Origin: an uncultured Bacteroidales bacterium | GTDB taxonomy: Bacteria > Bacteroidota > Bacteroidia > Bacteroidales > F082 | Assembly (NCBI GenBank): GCA_905234275.1 | Contig: CAJOHD010000009.1 | Span: 83,724 to 147,723, forward strand | Reading direction: 5' to 3' | Length of the DNA: 64,000 nt | Shown: positions 44,318 through 52,664 of the stretch, piece after piece | Layout: every line of letters begins with the position of its first letter | How positions within the stretch are numbered: position 1 is the stretch's first letter | The notes under the pieces: generated by a model | What the model saw: the letters and a program-made list of their open reading frames with translations, nothing else | Told to the model about the DNA's origin: nothing | Database searches by the model: none | Position numbers and translations under genes: made by a program

Positions 44318-45394
44318 TTAGATAGCACACTTCTTGATTTCCTCAAAAACATCTTCAGCTTCATCCTTGGGCAATCCGAATTTTACGGCAAGTTTTACGG
44401 CATCTGCTTTGCTTGGGTTTTGATAATTGCCGTTTACCAAAAGGCTGTGATATCCGCCCATGCCTTCGCAGGGTAACACGTCGTATGCCGGAGCCAGTTG
44501 CCAGATATCATTTCGGCGGATGAAGGCAAAATTCTTAACATGATCATCGCAATTGCCGATTATCAGGTTGAACGCCATCAAGCGGAACACTTTCCACAAC
44601 TCCTTGACGGAATGCGTAAGTTGGCTGCAAGCCCAAAACAGATGTCCGTAATCAGCAGATGGCAGATGATAGTCGATGTTCATTAGTGCTGATAAACTGA
44701 TGACATGCAACTTTCCTCCGTCTTCTGTACGGTCGAAACGTTTTGAGCCAAAGTATTTCCCATCAAAAAGGCGTGTTTCTGCCATCTCTATGCCACATTC
44801 TCTGGCACGCAAAGAGGTCTCATATTCAATTTTTCCCACTTCAGGCGGATCAGTGCGGTCGCGAAACTTCACCAGCCACTCGGCACCGTCATAATGTACA
44901 AACACCTTTGGCCTTGTGCCGCCCGACGAGCCACCGCGGCGCCAAGCCTTGTCGAGATCGTCCGAATAATCGGTATTCAATACACGCTGCGACTCCTCGG
45001 CCAAACGGTCAAGATCAATGATGTCCTGCTCATCAAAAGTACTTAAATCAGGATGATATTCCAATGCGCCACGTCCACGACTGCCGACAAACATCAGTTG
45101 CTCCAGCAAGTTCAACGATGTCAACGACTTGTCTTGTGCTCTCAAAAAACGGTCGAGTACCAAGGCGCTCCATCCGTCAGGCAAACTGTCGTCAAACACT
45201 CCGAAGTTACCGTCAAAAGGTTTTGCATCGGCTGTAAACAGTTTTGATTCCAAAGGCAGGTGAAAAGGGGAGATGGAGTATCCGTTTCGAATCCATTCTG
45301 CGTCGTATTCGAACATGGCACAGCCGTTTTTGCCCAAGGCTATCCGTCCGACTTTTCGAGAGCCAATCGTTACTTCAACAATCTTGTCATTCAT
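44318..45394 (-). CDS. hipA: HipA-family serine/threonine kinase toxin
   Basis: HipA phosphorylates a translation factor (glutamyl-tRNA synthetase in E. coli) and slows growth. From ATG 45394 the protein has 358 residues, somewhat shorter than E. coli HipA. The mobile loop GSSGGTRPK (about 155-163) and the catalytic GNCDDHVKN (about 281-288) are intact. The ATG overlaps the hipB stop by eight bases. A TPR regulator gene follows four bases on, so all three may be one transcript. Confidence 0.9.
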   Translation of the reverse strand: MNDKIVEVTIGSRKVGRIALGKNGCAMFEYDAEWIRNGYSISPFHLPLESKLFTADAKPFDGNFGVFDDSLPDGWSALVLDRFLRAQDKSLTSLNLLEQLMFVGSRGRGALEYHPDLSTFDEQDIIDLDRLAEESQRVLNTDYSDDLDKAWRRGGSSGGTRPKVFVHYDGAEWLVKFRDRTDPPEVGKIEYETSLRARECGIEMAETRLFDGKYFGSKRFDRTEDGGKLHVISLSALMNIDYHLPSADYGHLFWACSQLTHSVKELWKVFRLMAFNLIIGNCDDHVKNFAFIRRNDIWQLAPAYDVLPCEGMGGYHSLLVNGNYQNPSKADAVKLAVKFGLPKDEAEDVFEEIKKCAI

Positions 45395-45713
45395 TGCGTT
45401 TCCCCCTCTTTCTGTCTTTTTGGTTGGCCTTAAGAGCCTCATTCATGGAGGCGTATTTAGGTGATTCAAACAAATGGTCGAAATCATTCAATGCGTCCAA
45501 AGCGTAGGCTATGTGGAGCAAACCGTCCAACGAAATCATGCCTGTTCGTTCAAAACGGCGGTAAGTCGCCAATGGCAATCCTGAGCGAACAGAAATACCT
45601 TCCTGTGTCAAATTCATCTCCAACCGGCGTGTCTTTACCCGTTCTGCCAAAGCCTTTGCCTTGCCTTCTGGCGAAACTATGTCAAATGGCAGCATTTTAT
45701 CACTTAAATCCAT
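45387..45713 (-). CDS. hipB: HipB-like XRE-family antitoxin
   Basis: The 108-residue protein has an XRE helix-turn-helix (about 26-85: RRLEMNLTQEGISVRSGLPLATYRRFE, key residues L, T, Q, S and R) and a basic C-terminal tail. It should bind and silence HipA and repress its own promoter. A good operator candidate lies just upstream. Confidence 0.88.
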   Translation of the reverse strand: MDLSDKMLPFDIVSPEGKAKALAERVKTRRLEMNLTQEGISVRSGLPLATYRRFERTGMISLDGLLHIAYALDALNDFDHLFESPKYASMNEALKANQKDRKRGKRNE

Positions 45714-45724
45714 AATTATCTATT

Positions 45725-45755
45725 AACTGATTAAATAATATCAGTTGCAAAGATA
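45725..45755 (-). promoter_or_regulatory. hipBA promoter and candidate HipB operator
   Basis: The minus strand has the -7 box TATCTTTG at 45755-45748. Right after it lies a perfect inverted repeat AACTGAT-N8-ATCAGTT (45725-45746), where the transcript should start. A bound repressor would block the start site. Confidence 0.6.
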
Positions 45756-45800
45756 CAAAATTTTTTAATACGAGACTAAAAATATGATTTTTTAGGAAAT

Positions 45801-45836
45801 AAAAAAGCTGTGCGAATTAACCAGTTCCGCACAGCT
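45801..45836 (-). terminator. Intrinsic terminator after a GLUG cargo gene
   Basis: A nine-base perfect stem (AGCTGTGCG with CGCACAGCT) and 13-base loop are followed on the minus strand by six T. It ends the transcript of the cargo gene whose stop is at 45868 and separates it from hipBA. Confidence 0.85.
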
Positions 45837-45867
45837 AAACAAAATATGAGAGTTAAATTTGATATTT

Positions 45868-47859
45868 TTATTCCTTAATCCATTTTCCTGATTCCGCTTC
45901 CTTGCCATTAACCAGCACTTTCCAGAGATAAGTCCCAGAGGACCAATAGGACGTATTAATTGTGGTGATGTTATCTGTTATTTCTTGATTGTAAACTAGT
46001 CTTCCACTCATATCATAGATTTCCATGTGGGCGTTGTGCAAAGCTGTGCGAATGTTCAGCACGTTTTTGCCGGGGTTAGGATAAGCAGATGAAAAATGTT
46101 TTGTTTCTTGTTCTTCAATAGTTGTGTATTGATGTCCAAAAATTGGGAATCCGCCATTGTTGAACTCGTCGTCTTCACGCCAGCGGCTCACTTCATCGAG
46201 CGAGGGGAATTCAATTTCGATTTGAGCGGCACCGTCGTTTAGTGCGGCAAGCAAATCGGTGGTGTTGTGCATCGGGGTTTCGAGCTGCCAAACAGATGGT
46301 GAAGCTGTAGGATTGAAGGCACACGATGACTCGAGCTGGGGACCTTGTCCGTTGCTGCCGTAATCGTTACTCGATAACCAATAGCAACTGTTGAACTGAT
46401 CTGTTGTGTTTGCTATGCCGACAATAGATCCCATTGGACAAACATAATTATCAATTTCATGTGTCAGATTACCAGTGCTGTAGGCATTCATCACTACGGC
46501 CATAAGACTGCTGGCCTCTCCTACAATGCCCCCTACTCCATACCGAGCTCCAACATCACCGGTGTTATATACATTCAGTAAACTCATGACATAGCTATGG
46601 TTGAAGCTCACGATACCACCTGCACATCCATAGTTATGATGCAATCTGCCGTTATTGCTGCAATCCAAAATTACCAAACGTTCCACAGCGTTGCCCTCGG
46701 ATCTCCCAATGATGCCTCCCGCTTCGTCGCCGGAATAAGCGATGTCTCCATGGTTGTGACAATCACGAATAATGTACTCGTAATCGGTACCTGCAAGAAT
46801 CGGGTCTGGTTCGAATTTGCCGACCATTCCTCCAATCTCCGAAACGCCGCCGCCACTGTAGCAGTTGCCGTCAATATCACCGTAATTCTCGCAATGAGCC
46901 AAATTTCCCCCACACAGAAAACCCACCATGCCACCACAAAATATCATGGCAACTGCATAGGTGCAATTAACGCAGTTGTAAACGTTAAGCGCAATACCAC
47001 AGCCAACCATTCCGCCAGCCCATTCACTACTATGCACCTCGTTCCAACAGATACAATGGTCAATTTTACCATTGCGGAATGAGCCTGCAATACCGCCAAC
47101 CGACGAAGTGCCCTCCACAAGAGCCTCACTTGAGCAATCCGACACCACACTGGGGACTGATGGTCCTCCAAGAAGATACTCGGATATCTCACCCACCAAG
47201 CCACCAGCAAGTCTGCCAAACACCATTACCCCTTGATGAGCGTGGCAATCTATGATGAGATAGGTTTCGGTGGCATCTTCATAAACGCCATAAGGCAAAC
47301 CGAAAAAGCCCACCAATCCACCTGCCGACCTGACTTCACAATTGACTGTGACATGGTCGATATCACAACCTGAGATGTTGGTGAATCCGGCTCGACCTAC
47401 CAGAGCGCCGACATATTTTGAGCCCGACAGGCTGCAATTGGAGAGGTTTATATCGTGGATTTCAGCATCATAAGTACAGCCGAACAATCCGACCACTTCG
47501 TCATCATCCGGATTGTTGTAATACAATCCCGACACCGTTTTGTTGTTGCCATCGAAATGCCCGGTGAAGAATGAAGGTGTTCCATTGACAACCCGACCTA
47601 TAGGAATCCAGTTGAGCGGATTCAGATTTGCATTCAAGCAGATGTCGCTTGTAAGGATGTAATACGCATTGCCGCCTGTGCCATCATTGGTTTGTTGAGC
47701 GAGCAAGGCAAGCTGTTCGGCAGTGGCAATCTGATAAGGATTTGCGGGTGTGCCGTCACCTCCATCGTAAGATTCCGCTATGGTACCATTCCATGGGGTT
47801 TGTGCTCCGCATATTATCGAGCAAGCGAGAATGATGATTATTAGTAATTGTTTTTTCAT
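45868..47859 (-). CDS. T9SS cargo with GLUG repeats
   Basis: The 663-residue protein has a signal peptide (MKKQLLIII to CGAQ), the N-terminal module TPWNGTIAESYDGGDG, and about ten GGLVG or GGIVG GLUG repeats (about 100-480) with many Cys pairs, forming a probable beta-helix. A type A sorting domain ends it (SAYPNPGKNVLNIRT to GKWIKE). Its first 80 residues closely match the GLUG gene at 59721-61478. It is encoded four bases after the next cargo gene. Function is probably surface adhesion or glycan contact; this is inferred from fold only. Confidence 0.8.
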   Translation of the reverse strand: MKKQLLIIIILACSIICGAQTPWNGTIAESYDGGDGTPANPYQIATAEQLALLAQQTNDGTGGNAYYILTSDICLNANLNPLNWIPIGRVVNGTPSFFTGHFDGNNKTVSGLYYNNPDDDEVVGLFGCTYDAEIHDINLSNCSLSGSKYVGALVGRAGFTNISGCDIDHVTVNCEVRSAGGLVGFFGLPYGVYEDATETYLIIDCHAHQGVMVFGRLAGGLVGEISEYLLGGPSVPSVVSDCSSEALVEGTSSVGGIAGSFRNGKIDHCICWNEVHSSEWAGGMVGCGIALNVYNCVNCTYAVAMIFCGGMVGFLCGGNLAHCENYGDIDGNCYSGGGVSEIGGMVGKFEPDPILAGTDYEYIIRDCHNHGDIAYSGDEAGGIIGRSEGNAVERLVILDCSNNGRLHHNYGCAGGIVSFNHSYVMSLLNVYNTGDVGARYGVGGIVGEASSLMAVVMNAYSTGNLTHEIDNYVCPMGSIVGIANTTDQFNSCYWLSSNDYGSNGQGPQLESSCAFNPTASPSVWQLETPMHNTTDLLAALNDGAAQIEIEFPSLDEVSRWREDDEFNNGGFPIFGHQYTTIEEQETKHFSSAYPNPGKNVLNIRTALHNAHMEIYDMSGRLVYNQEITDNITTINTSYWSSGTYLWKVLVNGKEAESGKWIKE

Positions 47860-47863
47860 GGTG

Positions 47864-49504
47864 TTATTGTTTTATCCATTTTCCACTGTCGGCTTCTTTG
47901 CCGTTGGCGATGACTTTCCAAATGTAGGTGCCTGAAGGCCAAGAGGATGTATTGATGATGGTAATGTTGCTGGTGATTTCCTGATTATAAATCTGTTTTC
48001 CACTCATATCATAGATTTCCACATGGGCGTTTTGGAGGGCGGTGCGGATGTTCAGCACATCCTTCCCTGGATTGGGATAAGCGATGGCCACTTTCAAACC
48101 GTTGTCGTGCGCCTCCTCGATGCCCTCAAAAGCCTCGGAAGGAAACTTAGTTATCGTTGTCCAACGTTGGTTTGTGTCATCAAGATTCTTTGATCTTGAA
48201 ACCAGCAACACGCCACTGTCTCTTGCCGCTGTGATGCATTGGGCATGGCTGTTAATCCGTTTGTCAGGCTCAATGTCATAATAACAGGTCGTTATTGTAT
48301 CCAAATCAGCATCAAGCCGTTCAACCATCATCCAAGAATCTTGGTTGTCATAAAATCCGACATTTAAGGTGTAAGCGAAAAACAATGTGTTGTTTTCAGC
48401 CAAATCGGCTGATTGCAATATGGCTGGCAAGTCGTAATTGTCGGTTTTTCTCTCGATATGTTGAACAAAAGGTATGATGTTGGCTGGATTTGCGATGTCA
48501 TCGTCCAACTCGTATAATCTAACATCCCGTATGTACGAATTGACGTTTGAAACCGAGGATGTTACCAAATAAGTCGTGTTATGAAGACTGCGTTTTACGG
48601 ATATGTTTGTGATGGAGTTGCTGGTCGGTTGTCCAACGTGATCCATGTATCTCGTCCTTACCAAATTGAAATCTTTGTCATAATAGAATGCTGTGCCTTG
48701 ATGTCCCGACTCATTTGATCCGGCAAAGAAAATGTAATGCGAATCGGTTTTCACGAAATGATTGCGGCGATAGCTCCATTGCATCATTCCGCCTTGGGTA
48801 TGCCACTCATAACCTTTCCGCTGAATGATTTCGCCGTTGAAATTCATGCGGAAAAGAAATAGTGTATCGTGTCCCCGTGGGTTGAAATAATCGTGGCTCA
48901 CCATTTTGAAATAGGCACCAACAATTTCACCATCATCCTCAAAGGCTGAAAACAAAAACAAATTCCCGCTGTGCTCATTCGGATTGTTTTCCCATTGTTC
49001 AGAACGGCATTCAAAGGTATCAATCACATAGCTGTGTTCAAAGCTTTCTTCAATGTCAAGATCCGAATCCAGTTTATATAAGCCTAAAACGGCATCCGCT
49101 GGTGGATTGTCATAATTCTTGAAATAGTTGAAATAAGTGGAATCATGGTCGGGACTATAGGTCATTAGAGCGAAAAGACGACCATTGTTTTCAAAGAGAT
49201 ACGGCGCGTATGATGTCGTGCAGTAACCTGGACGAAAATAATCTTTTCGCGCCATTTCCTGCCCATTAGCTGATAACAACGTTACGGCTGGTTGTGCCGA
49301 ATAAAAATCCCCAGCACCGCTTTTATAGTAAAAGATAGAGCTCAATGCAATATTGCCATTTATCATTTCAATGGCATCATATAGTTCAAAACACTCATCG
49401 TCATTCATCGAGTATTCTATAGAATATTCCCATTCCTGGGCAAAAGCTCTAACTCCGCAAATCAGCAGGAGCGCAAGCAAAATGTAAAATCTTGTTGTTT
49501 TCAT
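47864..49504 (-). CDS. T9SS cargo, beta-propeller-like
   Basis: The 546-residue protein has a signal peptide (MKTTRFYILLALL to AFAQ), a beta-rich body and a type A sorting domain (AYPNPGKDVLNIRT to ESGKWIKQ). From residue 280 or so it is closely related to the partial gene at the right edge of the window (SWMMVERLDADLDTI, KNLDDTNQRWTTITKFP). It abuts the following GLUG gene with only four bases between. Confidence 0.8.
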   Translation of the reverse strand: MKTTRFYILLALLLICGVRAFAQEWEYSIEYSMNDDECFELYDAIEMINGNIALSSIFYYKSGAGDFYSAQPAVTLLSANGQEMARKDYFRPGYCTTSYAPYLFENNGRLFALMTYSPDHDSTYFNYFKNYDNPPADAVLGLYKLDSDLDIEESFEHSYVIDTFECRSEQWENNPNEHSGNLFLFSAFEDDGEIVGAYFKMVSHDYFNPRGHDTLFLFRMNFNGEIIQRKGYEWHTQGGMMQWSYRRNHFVKTDSHYIFFAGSNESGHQGTAFYYDKDFNLVRTRYMDHVGQPTSNSITNISVKRSLHNTTYLVTSSVSNVNSYIRDVRLYELDDDIANPANIIPFVQHIERKTDNYDLPAILQSADLAENNTLFFAYTLNVGFYDNQDSWMMVERLDADLDTITTCYYDIEPDKRINSHAQCITAARDSGVLLVSRSKNLDDTNQRWTTITKFPSEAFEGIEEAHDNGLKVAIAYPNPGKDVLNIRTALQNAHVEIYDMSGKQIYNQEITSNITIINTSSWPSGTYIWKVIANGKEADSGKWIKQ

Positions 49505-49821
49505 TATTCTATTGGTTTTATTAGTCTTATCAGTCCTATAAGTCTTATCCCTTCGTTAGAACGTAAGCACGATAGTACGTATAACGAAAAAAAACTATTC
49601 CTTAAACCACTTCCCACTCTCTGCTTCGATCACTGAGCCTGTCGAGGTGCCAGCCATCACTCTCGGCCAAGCGCTCGTATTTATTGCAGTGACGTTGTCG
49701 GTAATCTCTTGCCTATAAATCATCCCCCCATTCATATCATATACCTCCACCCGAGCATCCTTCAATCCCGTCCTGATATTCAGCACTTCCTTCCCCGGAT
49801 TGGGATAAGCGTTCACTCTTG
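49501..49821. repeat. Left copy of a 320-base direct repeat
   Basis: This stretch is almost identical to 51091-51409. It covers the leader of one cargo gene and the last 75 codons of the next. The leader contains AAGACT/GATAAGACT-like short repeats and a hairpin (CGTTA with TAACG). The spacing of about 1590 bases marks a tandem gene duplication or later gene conversion. Confidence 0.75.
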
Positions 49822-51094
49822 AAGAAGTTTTATCCTCAGCAACGCCCCACACTTCTCCAAATTCAGGAACCGAGATGTAATAGCCCTCAATCCATGTCAG
49901 ATATTGGCTTGGTTCATCTTGAATGCTAACCCATGCGTTTAAAGCCTCGACTAATTCATTGATTTCTGTACCACCTATCACAACAGATTCCGATAACCAA
50001 CCATCGCCTACATTAGGAACGAAATCGGTGCAGTTGACCGTCTCGCCCAAATTAGTGCCAAACAACCCATTCCATCCTTGTTGTCCACTGACATCGGCAA
50101 AGCAATTTTCAACAACACTGCCCTCCGAGTTGTATGCCACAATACAACCTTTATTATAATGACCAGTCAAATAGTCCAGCAATTCCGAATAGCAATTCCT
50201 TACAATGGCTTTCTTCCCATTGGAAACAGTTTCGTTAAAACACACGATACCACCCATGTTTTCATCGCTGAAAGATCCCATCAGGCTTCCGTAAAAATAG
50301 CAGTTCTCCACAATGGCATCAGCATAATCGCCTTCACAAAGGTTACGCAAGACGATACCGCCTACATCTATTGCCCCAAGCTGAGAATACCTATCCATTT
50401 CGTAGCAACAATTGCGAACAATAGAATTGCGGTTCAAGCCGACAACGCTTGCCATATATGTCCCGCCGGCATGTGCATTTCCTACTGCTTCCAACATTTT
50501 AAGCCTGCATGTACAATTGTCCACCACTGAGAGGGAATCCGCAACAGCGGCAACAAGTGCGTCATAATAAAGCTCGTATGTTCCTGTATTCATGTCAAAT
50601 GGATGCATATAAGCATAAAAACCGGAATTGAGCGACAGGTTTTTCACCGTGCCATGATACAAATAGCCAAACAACCCCATATCCATTCGCATTTCCTCTC
50701 CCAAGGAATTAAGTATAAACAGTCCATCAATACTATGATCTTGACCATCGAAGGTGCCCATAAAACGGTGTTCACGGTTTCCTATGGGAACAAGGTTCAT
50801 CAAGCCGTACGTTTCTTCAAGATTAAGGTCGGCCATCAGTCTTACGGTGCGTCCGTCAAAATTGTCAGGCTCGCAGCCGTTCAGCCCATTCACCACACAC
50901 GAAAGCCAAGCCAAACCTTCAGGTGTGTAGATTTCCACATTGCCTTCGGCGTCAACCACATAGCCTTCAGGCTGTTCGGTTACGACATCAGCCCAATAAC
51001 CGTATTCAAGCGTCCTGTCGTTTTCCTGCGCTTGCATCGTCACCCCTCCCGCCATCAGCAGCGCAAGAAGGGCGTAAATTCTTGTTGTTTTCAT
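49595..51094 (-). CDS. T9SS cargo with GLUG-like repeats, altered sorting-domain end
   Basis: From ATG 51094 (MKTTRIYALLALL, cleaved after TMQAQ) the protein has 499 residues. The body has beta-helix repeats with FDGRTVRLMADL, GTFDGQDHSIDGLF and cysteine pairs like the other GLUG cargo. The sorting domain is normal up to INTSAWP, then reads RVMAGTSTGSVI instead of the usual SGTYIWKV strand, and returns to the normal ending EAESGKWFKE. The odd segment contains a palindromic CGACAGGCTCAGTGATCG-like sequence. Export may be impaired. Confidence 0.75.
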   Translation of the reverse strand: MKTTRIYALLALLMAGGVTMQAQENDRTLEYGYWADVVTEQPEGYVVDAEGNVEIYTPEGLAWLSCVVNGLNGCEPDNFDGRTVRLMADLNLEETYGLMNLVPIGNREHRFMGTFDGQDHSIDGLFILNSLGEEMRMDMGLFGYLYHGTVKNLSLNSGFYAYMHPFDMNTGTYELYYDALVAAVADSLSVVDNCTCRLKMLEAVGNAHAGGTYMASVVGLNRNSIVRNCCYEMDRYSQLGAIDVGGIVLRNLCEGDYADAIVENCYFYGSLMGSFSDENMGGIVCFNETVSNGKKAIVRNCYSELLDYLTGHYNKGCIVAYNSEGSVVENCFADVSGQQGWNGLFGTNLGETVNCTDFVPNVGDGWLSESVVIGGTEINELVEALNAWVSIQDEPSQYLTWIEGYYISVPEFGEVWGVAEDKTSSRVNAYPNPGKEVLNIRTGLKDARVEVYDMNGGMIYRQEITDNVTAINTSAWPRVMAGTSTGSVIEAESGKWFKE

Positions 51095-51409
51095 TATTCT
51101 ATTGGTTTTATTAGTCTTATCAGTCCTATAAGTCCCCTTCGTTAGCACGATAGCACGATAGTACGTATAACGAAAAAAAACTATTCCTTAAACCACTTCC
51201 CACTCTCTGCTTCGATCACTGAGCCTGTCGAGGTGCCAGCCATCACTCTCAGGCCAAGCGCTCGTATTTATTGCAGTGACGTTGTCGGTAATCTCTTGCC
51301 TATAAATCATCCTCCCATTCAAATCATACACCTCCACACGGGCATCCTTCAATCCCGTCCTGATTTTTAGCACATCCTTCCCCGGATTGGGATAAGCCGT
51401 GGCAACCGC
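51091..51409. repeat. Right copy of the 320-base direct repeat
   Basis: It matches 49501-49821 apart from a few bases. The key differences are one extra A at about 51258 in the sorting-domain end, and CACGATAG repeated in the leader. Confidence 0.75.
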
Positions 51410-52660
51410 AAAACCAGCATCATGGGCTTCCTCGATGCCGTCAAAAGCTTCCTTTGGTACTTTGAAGATGGCACCTGTCGTGCCGGTCATATTCGACTTC
51501 GCGACTTGACAGCTGACAAAGACATCTCCTTCGGAGCCAACGCGCAATCCACCAAAATACATCAGTTCAGCATTGTCTTCACTGTAATAAATCTCTTGAA
51601 GTTTGTTGAGGTCTTCGTCCAAATGAACAATATAAAGACTTTTTGAAAAGAACCAGTTGTCTGGTTTGTCCATTCCACTGGCCATATAAACATCGCCATT
51701 TTCGCCAAAATCAATAGAGTTTGGTTGGCCTGGAGTACAAGATATTTCGGAAGTGATACCCCAAGTGTAGGCCAATTGTTCAAAGTTTTCGGCATCAAAC
51801 ATACCCATTAAGACATCCTGGTTGTGAACAACAAGAGGAGAACCGTTGGGGTTATTAGGATCAGGTATAATCTCTACCTGCATATTGATAGTATAAGTCC
51901 TGCCGTTGTATGGATTCATGCGAAAACAAGCTTGCCAACCACATTGCACCGGATAAGACAATTGGTCGATATTCTCTTTGACGGCTATGGTATTGAGGTT
52001 GCCATCCAAGGTATAGCAATTATAATACTGATTTGCCACCAAAACAAGTCGGCATCCCATCATGTCGGGTGTCGGGAACATATAGCAGCCGCTTGAAGAA
52101 GGTTCGGGGTCGTCGAGAAGCCTTTCTGTCAGCAACTCACCGTTTCCGTCAAACTTCAGTATCCTTAACCCATGATGGCCGCTTGTCCACAGGGTATCAA
52201 CATAATAAGAGTAATAATAATTGCCCAAGGCATCCTCAACCCATTGCTCACCACCAGCAATAAACCTATAGAAATCATAGCCTACCCAATTGAAATCCAT
52301 AGTGTCCACAGACAAATCCTCGTGGACTGTCATTCTTTGCAGCCGGATAGTGTCATTCGAGTACTTCGTAACGAATAGCCCGACCGAACCGTCATGGAAA
52401 CGTGCCAAATGCCTCAAACTGTTGTTGTCCTGGATGCTCGGAAGAACAACCATATTAATCAGTTCTCCATTTTCATCCACCTTGTAAAGAGCAACATCTG
52501 CCGCTTCGTCGGCTCCTAGAACAAGCAAATCGTTCTCATTCATGAAAATGAGGTCATCAATGTAATGGCGTTCAAAGAATCTTTGAGGTTCTTGGGCTTG
52601 CATTCGCACCACTCCCATCATCAGGAGCGCAAGCAGGGTGTAAATTCTTGTTGTTTTCAT
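51188..52660 (-). CDS. T9SS cargo, beta-propeller-like, sorting-domain end out of frame
   Basis: The 490-residue protein has a signal peptide (MKTTRIYTLLALLMM to MQAQ) and a propeller-like body related to the other members. The sorting domain is normal to INTSAWP and then ends ESDGWHLDRLSDRSREWEVV (20 residues). The codons for the usual EAESGKWFKE are present but in another frame. The last sorting strand is thus lost, and the protein may stay in the periplasm. The gene shares its 3' end with the neighbour at 49595. Confidence 0.75.
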   Translation of the reverse strand: MKTTRIYTLLALLMMGVVRMQAQEPQRFFERHYIDDLIFMNENDLLVLGADEAADVALYKVDENGELINMVVLPSIQDNNSLRHLARFHDGSVGLFVTKYSNDTIRLQRMTVHEDLSVDTMDFNWVGYDFYRFIAGGEQWVEDALGNYYYSYYVDTLWTSGHHGLRILKFDGNGELLTERLLDDPEPSSSGCYMFPTPDMMGCRLVLVANQYYNCYTLDGNLNTIAVKENIDQLSYPVQCGWQACFRMNPYNGRTYTINMQVEIIPDPNNPNGSPLVVHNQDVLMGMFDAENFEQLAYTWGITSEISCTPGQPNSIDFGENGDVYMASGMDKPDNWFFSKSLYIVHLDEDLNKLQEIYYSEDNAELMYFGGLRVGSEGDVFVSCQVAKSNMTGTTGAIFKVPKEAFDGIEEAHDAGFAVATAYPNPGKDVLKIRTGLKDARVEVYDLNGRMIYRQEITDNVTAINTSAWPESDGWHLDRLSDRSREWEVV

Positions 52661-52664
52661 AGTA

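Noticed and set aside
49554..49586. Hairpin CGTTA to TAACG as a terminator
   Set aside because: The T run precedes the hairpin on the transcribed strand, and the arms are broken in the second copy (51140-51175), so terminator function is unlikely.
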